Of a stretch of 6,312 nt of DNA, positions 1-5,678 are shown one piece after another. The stretch comes from DATKEH01 sp035546355 (lineage in GTDB: Bacteria; Acidobacteriota; Thermoanaerobaculia; Multivoradales; JAIOJS01). Within the stretch, counting starts at the first letter, position 1; every line of letters begins with the position of its first letter. A model generated the notes under the pieces. That model was not told the origin of the DNA. It worked only from the letters and a program-made list of their open reading frames with translations, and ran no database searches. Location: NCBI GenBank assembly GCA_035546355.1, contig DATKEH010000074.1:1-6312 (forward strand), written 5' to 3'. The position numbers and the translations under genes were made by a program.

Positions 1-1130
1 TCGACGCCGTACCAGCGGATCACCAGCCACAGCTTGAGCGCCCGGAAGCGCCGGCCCAGCGGCACCTGCCAGTCGCGATAGTCGATCACCGCCCCGCTCT
101 CGGTGGCGCGGTTGCGCAGGTACTCCGGCAGCACCGACAGCGCCCGCACCAGCGCCCCGCGGTCGGCCACCCAGAAGCAGTCGCAGTCGAAGTTGGTGAA
201 CATCCACTTGTGGGGGTTGAAGCAGTAGCTGTCGGCCTCTTCGACCCCGCGCTGGATCCAGCGCAGCTCGGGGCAGAGAGCGGCGGTGCCCGCCATCGCC
301 GCGTCGACGTGCAGCCAGGCACCCTGCCGCCGGCAGACCTCGGCGATCGGCGTCAGCGGGTCGAGCGCGGTGGACGACGTGGTGCCGACGGTGGCCACCA
401 CCAGGCACGGCGTGTAGCCGGCGTCGCGGTCGGCCGCCATCTGCCGCGCCAGGGCTTCGGGTCGCATGGCGTAGGCCGCGTCGACTGCGACCTTGCGCAG
501 CCGCTCGCTGCCCAGCCCGGCGATGCGCACCGCCTTGTCGACCGAGGAGTGGGCCTCCTCCGAGGCGTAGCAGGTCAGGTCGCCGGCCACCCCGTGCCGG
601 TTGGCGGCGCCGCCAGTGGCCCGCTCGCGCGCGGCGAGCAGCGCGCACAGCGTCGCCGAGGACGCCGTGTCCTGGATGACGCCGCCTCCCGGGCCGTGCG
701 ACAGGAAGCGGCGCGGCAGCCCCAGCATGTCTACCAGCCAGTCGAGCACGTGGGTCTCGAGCTCGGTGCAGGCCGGGCTGGTGCTCCACAGCATCCCCTG
801 CACCGCGAGGCCGGCGGACAGCAGCTCGCCGAGGATGGAGGGGCCGGAGGTGTTCGACGGGAAGTAGGCGAAGAACCCCGGATGCTGCCAATGGGTGAGC
901 CCGGGGAGGATCACCTCCTCGAGGTCCGGGAGCACCGCCGCGAACGGCTCGCCGGTGCGCGGCGGCGCCGCCGGAAGCCTGCCGCGCACCTCCCCCGGCG
1001 CCACCCGCGACAGCACCGGCAGCGCCTCGACGCGCTCCATGTAACGGGCCAGCCACTCCACCACCTCGCCACCGTAGCGGCGGAACTCGTCGGGGGTCAT
1101 GTGGTCTCCGGGCGTGCGGTCGTCGGGCAT
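1..1130 (-). CDS. Aromatic-L-amino-acid decarboxylase-like PLP enzyme (group II), C-terminus cut by window edge
   Basis: A cytosolic pyridoxal-phosphate enzyme predicted to decarboxylate an aromatic amino acid (Dopa, Trp, Tyr or Phe) to its amine. The 376 visible residues read without a break from the start at 1130; about 100 C-terminal residues are missing. The family is usually about 480 residues long. Motifs align with animal AADC: THWQHPGFFAYFP near residues 83-95, SPACTELET near 119-127, the PLP-stacking histidine in SEEAHSS (H194; codon 549-551), the PLP-pyridine aspartate in HVDAAMAG (D276) and the Schiff-base lysine in NPHKW (K308; codon 207-209). The loop tyrosine that separates decarboxylases from aldehyde synthases is kept (Y337 in PEYL; codon 120-122). 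The start has a strong Shine-Dalgarno, GGAGGAG, 4 bases upstream. A second in-frame ATG (M11, 1100) with its own GGAG is the alternative. The gene is divergent from the Asp-box gene. Family assignment is very secure; the exact substrate cannot be read from sequence. Confidence 0.95.
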   Translation of the reverse strand, partial: MPDDRTPGDHMTPDEFRRYGGEVVEWLARYMERVEALPVLSRVAPGEVRGRLPAAPPRTGEPFAAVLPDLEEVILPGLTHWQHPGFFAYFPSNTSGPSILGELLSAGLAVQGMLWSTSPACTELETHVLDWLVDMLGLPRRFLSHGPGGGVIQDTASSATLCALLAARERATGGAANRHGVAGDLTCYASEEAHSSVDKAVRIAGLGSERLRKVAVDAAYAMRPEALARQMAADRDAGYTPCLVVATVGTTSSTALDPLTPIAEVCRRQGAWLHVDAAMAGTAALCPELRWIQRGVEEADSYCFNPHKWMFTNFDCDCFWVADRGALVRALSVLPEYLRNRATESGAVIDYRDWQVPLGRRFRALKLWLVIRWYGV

Positions 1131-1179
1131 CGAGCTCCTCCCTCGGGTCCGGGGGCGTAGAGGAGACGATACGAGACTG

Positions 1180-1193
1180 CGCGCCTTTGCGCG
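1180..1193. repeat. Short GC inverted repeat in divergent intergenic region
   Basis: CGCGC and GCGCG arms (1180-1184 and 1189-1193) flank a CTTT loop. The repeat lies about 50 bases upstream of the decarboxylase start. It overlaps the place where a minus-strand promoter would be: TATCGT at 1171-1166 is a passable -10, but the -35 is poor. It could be an operator half-site pair or chance in GC-rich DNA. The rest of the 1131-1227 spacer shows no ORF or RNA gene. Confidence 0.3.
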
Positions 1194-1227
1194 ACCCCCC
1201 GGCGCCGAGAGACCACCCGGCGAGGGT

Positions 1228-1257
1228 TTGACAGCCCACCGCCGCATCCGGTCTACT
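1228..1257 (+). promoter_or_regulatory. Probable sigma70-type promoter for the Asp-box protein gene
   Basis: A perfect -35 hexamer TTGACA (1228-1233) is followed after 18 bases by TCTACT (1252-1257), which matches the -10 consensus at 4 of 6 positions. Transcription would begin near 1264 and leave a leader of about 47 bases. That leader holds the ribosome binding site AGGAGG at 1296-1301, 9 bases before the ATG at 1311. A full-consensus -35 is unlikely by chance in such GC-rich DNA. Confidence 0.6.
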
Positions 1258-1310
1258 CACGGGCGGCCTTGCGAAAACATCCCGCCATTCCCTCCAGGAG
1301 GAGCCCAGCA

Positions 1311-4300
1311 ATGCGTCGTCGCCCGTCTCCGCTGCCGCGCCAGCGCGTCGCCCTCGCCCCTGCGCTCGCCACGTTCCTCGCCGTCGCCCTGACCGTCGTC
1401 CCGGCCGGCGCCGCCCGCCAGCAGCAGCAGCCGGACCGTTCGTCGGCACCGGGCTACGCCGAGCCGCTGTTCCGCGGCCTCGAGTACCGTCTCGTCGGCC
1501 CCTTCCGCGGCGGCCGGGTCACCGCCGTCGCCGGCGTGCCGGGTGAGCCCTACACCTTCTACATGGGCGCCACCGGCGGCGGGGTGTGGAAGACCGTCGA
1601 CGCCGGGCTGAGTTGGCGCAACGTCTCGGACAAGATCCGCAGGGACGAGCCCCGGGAGCCGCCGGTGGTCATGGGAGAGCTCCCCGAGGAGGAGGTGCAG
1701 CCGCCGCCATCGCGGCGCCCCGCCGAGGGGCAGCCGGAATCGCGGGTGCGACCCGGCGACGAGTTCGGCAGCGCCTCGGTGGGCGCCATCGCGGTGGCCC
1801 CCTCGGACCCCAACGTGGTCTACGTGGGGATGGGCTCGGCCTGCATCCGCGGCGACGTCTCCCCTGGCGACGGGATCTACAAGTCCACCGACGGCGGCGA
1901 GAGCTGGCGGCACATGGGGCTGCCGCAGGCGGGGCAGATCGCCAAGATGGCGGTGCACCCGACCGACCCCGACCTGGTCTACGCGGCGGTCTTCGGCCAC
2001 GCCTTCGGCCCCAACCCCGAGCGCGGCGTCTACCGCTCGCGCGACGGCGGCCGTACCTGGCGCAAGGTGCTCTACGTCAGCGACCGGGCCGGCGCCATCG
2101 ACCTGGTGATGGATCCCGGCAACTCTCGCATCCTCTACGCCGCCACCTGGGAGGCGGTGCGCCAGCCGTGGACCATGATCAGCGGCGGCGAGGGCTCCGG
2201 CATCTTCAAGTCGACCGACGGCGGCAACACCTGGCGCAGGCTCAGCGAAGGGCTGCCGGAGGGGATCCTGGGGCGGATCGGGCTGGCGGTCTCGCCGGCC
2301 CGCCCGAACCGGGTGTGGGCGCTCGTCGAGCACAAGGAGAAGGGGGGCCTCTACCGCTCCGAGGACGGCGGCAAGAGCTTCCGCCTGGTGAGCTCCGACC
2401 GCAACCTGCTGCAGCGCGCCTGGTACTACACCCACGTCTACGCCGACCCGAAGGACGCCAACACCGTCTACGTGCTCAACGTCGCGATGTGGCGCTCCGA
2501 CGACGGCGGCGCCAGCTTCCTGCCCATTCGCACCCCGCATGGCGACAACCACGACCTGTGGATCGACTCCGACGACCCGCGCATCATGGTCGAGGGCAAC
2601 GACGGCGGCGCCAACGTCACCCTCGACGGCGGCCGTTCCTGGTCGGGGCAGGAGAACCAGCCGACCGCCGAGATGTACCGCGTGACGGTCGACGACCAGT
2701 ACCCCTACTGGCTCTACGGCGGACAGCAGGACAACAGCGCGGTGGCCATCCCCAGCCGCGCCCCCGGCGGCGGCATCGCCCGCCACGACTGGTACGTCCC
2801 GGCCGGCTGCGAGACCGCCTGGGTGGCCGTCGACCCGGACGATCCCGACGTCACCTACGGGGGCTGCTACGGCGGCACCATCGGCCGCTTCGACCGCCGC
2901 CTCAGCCAGGAGCAGGAGGTGATGGCCTACCCCCAGATGGCGGTGGGCCAGCGCGCCGCCGACCTCGAGTACCGCTTCCAGTGGAACGCGCCGATCCACA
3001 CCTCCCGCCACGACCCGGCGGTCGTCTACCACGCCTCCAACCACCTGCACCGCTCGCGCGACGAGGGGATGACCTGGGAGGTGGTCAGCCCCGACCTGAC
3101 GCGCGACGACGAGAGCAAGCAGGGATACTCCGGCGGCGACATCACCTGGGACAACACCGGCGTCGAGGTCTACGGCACCATCTTCGCCTTCGCCGAGTCG
3201 CCGCAGACCCCGGGGCTGCTGTGGGCGGGCAGCGACGACGGGCTGGTGCACGTCTCGCGCGACGACGGCGCGACCTGGCAGGACGTGACCCCGGCGGGGA
3301 TGCCGGAGTGGGCGACGGTCAACGTCATCGCTCCCTCGCCGCACGACTCCGGCCGCGCCTTCCTCGCCGTGCACCGCTACCGCCTGGACGACTTCCGCCC
3401 CTACGTCTTCCGCACCGACGACTACGGGGCGAGCTGGCAACTGCTCACCGACGGCCGCAACGGCATCCCCGCCGATCACTACACCCGAGCCATCGTCGAG
3501 GACCCGGCGCGCAAGGGGCTGCTGTACGCCGGCACCGAATTCGGCGTCTACGTCTCCTTCGACGACGGCCGCCGCTGGCAGCCCTTCCAGCTCAACCTGC
3601 CGGTGGCCCCGATCACCCACCTCGAGGTCAAGCGCGACGACCTGGTGGTGGCGACCCACGGCCGGTCGTTCTGGATCCTCGACGACTTGACGCCGCTGCA
3701 CCACCTCACCCCCGAGGTGGCGGCGGCGCCGCAGCACCTCTTGCCGCCGCGCGACGCCTACCAGTGGGAGGGGGCGGGCGGCTGGGGGGGCGGCGGCGAC
3801 CATGCCGGCAGGAACCCGCCGTACGGCGCGCTGATCCACTACACGCTGCCCGCCGGCCTCGACGAGGAGGGGGCGCAGGAGGTGACGCTGGAGATCCTCG
3901 ACGCCGGGGGCAACGTACTGCGCACCCTGTCGAGCCAGAACGAGGAGCCGGCGGCGCCCAACCCGTGGGCCCGCTTCTTCCCGGAGATGGTGCGGCCGCG
4001 CAAGCTGCCGGCCAAGCAGGGCCTGAACCGCTACGTGTGGAACCTGCGGCTACCCGACGCCGAGGTAGTGCCCACCGCCGTGCTGTGGGGCGTGCCCACC
4101 GGCCCCGAGGTGCCGCCGGGCACCTACCAGGCGCGGCTCACCCACGGCGACTGGAGCTCCACCGAGAGCTTCCAGGTGCGCACCGACCCGCGGCGGGAGG
4201 TGCCGCCGGAGGAGGCGCAGGCCCGCTTCGCGCTGGCGCGGCAGGTCTGGCAGGACATCAGCCGCGCCCACCGGGCTTTGAAGACCATCCGCGACGTCCA

Positions 4301-4706
4301 GGCGCAGGTGGACGGCCTGGTGGGCCGCCTGCAGGAGACCGGCCAGGCCGAGGGACTCGCCGAGTCGGCCGAGGCGCTAGGCGCCAAGCTCACGGCGGTC
4401 GCCGACGAGCTGCACCAATCCCGGTCGCAGGCGGGGCAGGACATCCTCAACTTCCCACCGCAGCTCGACAACCAGCTGCTGTTCCTGCAGAACGTGGTGG
4501 AGACCGCCGGCGCCCGGCCCACCCAGGGCTCCTACGAGCGCTACCGCGACCTGAAGGCCGAGCTCGACCGCCACCTCGCCGAGCTCGACCGGGTGCTGGC
4601 CACCGACCTGGCGGCGTTCAACGCCCTAGTGGCCGAGCGCGCGGCGCCGGCGGTGATCGTGCCGCCGCCGCCGCCGGAGCGACCGGAGGTGGTCTCGGGG
4701 GGGTGA
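1311..4706 (+). CDS. Secreted Asp-box (BNR/sortilin-VPS10-like) beta-propeller protein with C-terminal Ig-like and helical segments
   Basis: A 1131-residue exported protein often annotated as glycosyl hydrolase, BNR-repeat or VPS10-domain protein. Its substrate is unknown. Residues 1-35 form a signal peptide: basic start, hydrophobic 13-30, AGA-A cleavage motif. At least eleven Asp-boxes (S/T-x-D-x-G-x-x-W/F) begin near residues 94, 191, 242, 300, 349, 395, 435, 581, 648, 701 and 748. The 40-60 residue spacing is that of propeller blades. The propeller part (about 45-790) is long enough for two seven-bladed rings, as in GH74, or one large sortilin ring plus extra; this is inference. A Gly-rich linker (about 819-832), an Ig/FlgD-like strand region (about 838-955) and an alpha-helical tail (about 965-1105) ending in VPPPPPERP follow. 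No membrane anchor is seen. No sialidase FRIP motif or arginine triad is evident, so hydrolase activity should not be assumed. The ATG at 1311 is chosen over an upstream in-frame TTG (1269) because of AGGAGG at 1296-1301 and the signal peptide. Confidence 0.93.
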   Translation: MRRRPSPLPRQRVALAPALATFLAVALTVVPAGAARQQQQPDRSSAPGYAEPLFRGLEYRLVGPFRGGRVTAVAGVPGEPYTFYMGATGGGVWKTVDAGLSWRNVSDKIRRDEPREPPVVMGELPEEEVQPPPSRRPAEGQPESRVRPGDEFGSASVGAIAVAPSDPNVVYVGMGSACIRGDVSPGDGIYKSTDGGESWRHMGLPQAGQIAKMAVHPTDPDLVYAAVFGHAFGPNPERGVYRSRDGGRTWRKVLYVSDRAGAIDLVMDPGNSRILYAATWEAVRQPWTMISGGEGSGIFKSTDGGNTWRRLSEGLPEGILGRIGLAVSPARPNRVWALVEHKEKGGLYRSEDGGKSFRLVSSDRNLLQRAWYYTHVYADPKDANTVYVLNVAMWRSDDGGASFLPIRTPHGDNHDLWIDSDDPRIMVEGNDGGANVTLDGGRSWSGQENQPTAEMYRVTVDDQYPYWLYGGQQDNSAVAIPSRAPGGGIARHDWYVPAGCETAWVAVDPDDPDVTYGGCYGGTIGRFDRRLSQEQEVMAYPQMAVGQRAADLEYRFQWNAPIHTSRHDPAVVYHASNHLHRSRDEGMTWEVVSPDLTRDDESKQGYSGGDITWDNTGVEVYGTIFAFAESPQTPGLLWAGSDDGLVHVSRDDGATWQDVTPAGMPEWATVNVIAPSPHDSGRAFLAVHRYRLDDFRPYVFRTDDYGASWQLLTDGRNGIPADHYTRAIVEDPARKGLLYAGTEFGVYVSFDDGRRWQPFQLNLPVAPITHLEVKRDDLVVATHGRSFWILDDLTPLHHLTPEVAAAPQHLLPPRDAYQWEGAGGWGGGGDHAGRNPPYGALIHYTLPAGLDEEGAQEVTLEILDAGGNVLRTLSSQNEEPAAPNPWARFFPEMVRPRKLPAKQGLNRYVWNLRLPDAEVVPTAVLWGVPTGPEVPPGTYQARLTHGDWSSTESFQVRTDPRREVPPEEAQARFALARQVWQDISRAHRALKTIRDVQAQVDGLVGRLQETGQAEGLAESAEALGAKLTAVADELHQSRSQAGQDILNFPPQLDNQLLFLQNVVETAGARPTQGSYERYRDLKAELDRHLAELDRVLATDLAAFNALVAERAAPAVIVPPPPPERPEVVSGG

Positions 4707-4722
4707 CGCGCCCGCCGGCGCG
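4707..4722 (+). terminator. Hairpin directly after the Asp-box gene stop, terminator-like but without U-tract
   Basis: CGCGCC (4707-4712) pairs perfectly with GGCGCG (4717-4722) across a four-base CGCC loop, starting on the base after the TGA at 4704-4706. No T-run follows, so this is not a classical intrinsic terminator. It may act as a weak terminator or an RNA-stabilising 3' end, or be chance in GC-rich DNA. Confidence 0.3.
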
Positions 4723-4741
4723 GGGCGCTGGTCCGGGGCTT

Positions 4742-4766
4742 GCACCGCGCTCTCGCGAGCCGGTGC
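4742..4766 (+). terminator. Second, longer hairpin between the Asp-box and acetyltransferase genes
   Basis: GCACCG (4742-4747) pairs with CGGTGC (4761-4766). Inside, after a bulged C at 4748, GCTC (4749-4752) pairs with GAGC (4757-4760) around a TCGC tetraloop. The 10 base pairs make a stable structure 45 bases before the acetyltransferase start. There is no U-tract. Together with the hairpin at 4707 it may separate the two co-directional genes, or attenuate readthrough. Confidence 0.35.
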
Positions 4767-4811
4767 GGTCGCCGACTGCACACTGCCGGCGAAGCGACGA
4801 GAGGAGACGCC

Positions 4812-5111
4812 ATGCAGCTCGACATACGACACGACGAGGACAGCAACCGCTTCTACGCCGACCTGGGCGAGCCGGGGCAGCGGGCGGTGCTCAGCTACCG
4901 GCCCGCCGGCGACGGGGTGCTGGATTTCCACAGCACGCTGGTGCCGCCGCAGCAACGGGGCAACGGGATCGGGCGCCGCATCGTCCTGCACGCCCTCCGC
5001 TGGGCGCGTGACAACGACTTCAAGGTGGTGCCGTCCTGCCCCTTCGTCGACGGGGTGATCCAGGACAACCCCGACTACCAGGACGTAGTGGCGGGCGCGA
5101 CGGCGCCGTAG
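4812..5111 (+). CDS. Minimal GNAT-fold N-acetyltransferase (YjdJ / COG2388 type)
   Basis: A 99-residue protein matching the small GCN5-related acetyltransferases of the YjdJ/COG2388 group, which bind acetyl-CoA but lack the N-terminal part of the full GNAT fold. The acetyl-CoA pyrophosphate loop is clear: QQRGNGIG at residues 47-54, preceded by LVPP. The family signature near the end is also present: SCPFVDGVIQDNPDYQDVV, about residues 75-93. H40 and C76 lie at positions comparable to the conserved His and Cys described for plant and animal members; their catalytic role is recalled, not shown here. The ATG at 4812 is chosen over an upstream in-frame TTG (4740) because GAGGAG at 4801-4806 is well spaced and residue 1 starts the family-like beta strand. 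The physiological acceptor is unknown. Its last 92 bases overlap the convergent membrane-protein frame. Confidence 0.9.
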   Translation: MQLDIRHDEDSNRFYADLGEPGQRAVLSYRPAGDGVLDFHSTLVPPQQRGNGIGRRIVLHALRWARDNDFKVVPSCPFVDGVIQDNPDYQDVVAGATAP

Positions 5112-5619
5112 AGCCAGGGTGGGCCGGCCCGGGGTGTCTCTGACGCCACGCCGCCACCGCGGCGCCGACCCCGAACCCCAGCATGGCGCTGACCGGCAGC
5201 AGATCGGCCACCAGCAGCCCGCCCGCCCCGCGCAGCTGCTGGGAGAGCCAGCCGGCGAGCAGCAGCGGCGCCGCCACGAAGGAGGCCCCGGCCCGCCGCC
5301 GTTGCGCCTCGGCCTCCTTGTGGGCCCACTCCCGCTCCCCCTTGGTGAGCCCCGCCTCCTCGACCACGCGCCAGCGCGCCGCATCGATCTCGGACAGTCG
5401 CCGGGTGGTCGCCCAGCCGCAAGCGGCGCCCAGTGCCAGCAGCAGGGGGTGAAGCGGCCACGCCAGGCCGGTTCCCCCGCCGGCCGGCAGCGGCCCGCAG
5501 CCGCCGCTGGTCATCAGGGCCAGTAGCGCGGCGGTGACGGCGACCCAGAAGGAGGCCCGCTGCAGGGTCTCCAGGCGCGTCGGCTGCGCCGGGCCGTCGT
5601 CGGCGGGGAGCGGCACCAT
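5020..5619 (-). CDS. Unrecognised four-helix membrane protein; C-terminal tail overlaps the convergent acetyltransferase gene
   Basis: I do not recognise a family. The 199-residue frame starts at 5619 with AGGA 7 bases upstream (5630-5627). Four hydrophobic segments are visible: about residues 22-38, 52-71, 111-128 and 133-157. Between the second and third is a charged, helix-prone stretch (about 73-110, with SEIDAARWRVVEEAGLTKGE), probably a cytoplasmic loop. Hydrophobic blocks flanked by charged residues, and the lack of the Arg/Gly/Pro monotony of shadow frames, argue for real coding. Residues from about 163 on (nt 5133 down to 5020) turn into Pro/Arg/Gly/Ser-rich sequence. Most of this tail is antisense to the acetyltransferase gene. 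It may be genuine non-conserved sequence, or the result of a frameshift or lost stop. C41 is not in a convincing lipobox. The gene is divergent from the deoxyhypusine-synthase-like gene across a 59-base gap. Confidence 0.7.
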   Translation of the reverse strand: MVPLPADDGPAQPTRLETLQRASFWVAVTAALLALMTSGGCGPLPAGGGTGLAWPLHPLLLALGAACGWATTRRLSEIDAARWRVVEEAGLTKGEREWAHKEAEAQRRRAGASFVAAPLLLAGWLSQQLRGAGGLLVADLLPVSAMLGFGVGAAVAAWRQRHPGPAHPGSTAPSRPPLRPGSRGCPGSPRRRRGRTAPP

Positions 5620-5639
5620 CGCGCGATCCTACCCGGCCC

Positions 5640-5669
5640 TTGCCCGGGCGGCGGGCACTCCGATACCCT
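5640..5669 (+). promoter_or_regulatory. Possible leaderless-type promoter for the deoxyhypusine-synthase-like gene
   Basis: TTGCCC (5640-5645) is followed after 18 bases by TACCCT (5664-5669), which keeps the most conserved -10 positions (TA...T). The -10 ends only 9 bases before the ATG at 5679, so transcription would begin at or within a few bases of the start codon. There is no good Shine-Dalgarno before this ATG (CCGGGGCC), which fits a leaderless message. The call is tentative because both hexamers are imperfect. Confidence 0.35.
5641..5657. repeat. Inverted repeat in the 59-base divergent spacer, possible operator
   Basis: TGCCCG (5641-5646) and CGGGCA (5652-5657) are perfect 6-base arms around GGCGG. 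The element lies between the proposed -35 and -10 of the plus-strand promoter and upstream of the membrane-protein gene, where one regulator could affect both genes. The left arm is also part of an 8-base palindrome GCCCGGGC (5642-5649). GC-rich chance pairing is the main alternative. Confidence 0.3.
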
Positions 5670-5678
5670 GCCGGGGCC

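Noticed and set aside
210..1160. Plus-strand frame across the decarboxylase gene
   Set aside because: The minus strand reads as a continuous decarboxylase with every catalytic motif; the plus frame is low-complexity Arg/Gly/Val sequence.
1257..3839. An 860-codon open frame on the minus strand, antisense to the Asp-box gene
   Set aside because: Its sequence is monotonous Val/Gly/Ala/Arg/His without domains and mirrors the GC-biased third positions of the plus-strand gene. The plus frame has a signal peptide, a ribosome binding site and repeated Asp-boxes.
1311..4706. Sialidase or glycoside hydrolase activity for the Asp-box protein
   Set aside because: Asp-boxes are structural and occur in many non-enzymes. 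No FRIP motif, arginine triad or other catalytic signature could be located.
1586..5011. A 1141-codon plus-strand frame overlapping the Asp-box and acetyltransferase genes
   Set aside because: It is an Arg/Pro/Gly-rich +1 shadow that spans both real genes and the hairpin spacer. It has no domain or plausible start.
5497..5499. Possible lipoprotein cysteine (C41) in the membrane protein
   Set aside because: The residues before it (MTSGG) do not fit a lipobox, and the cysteine lies after a first helix that looks like a true membrane segment.
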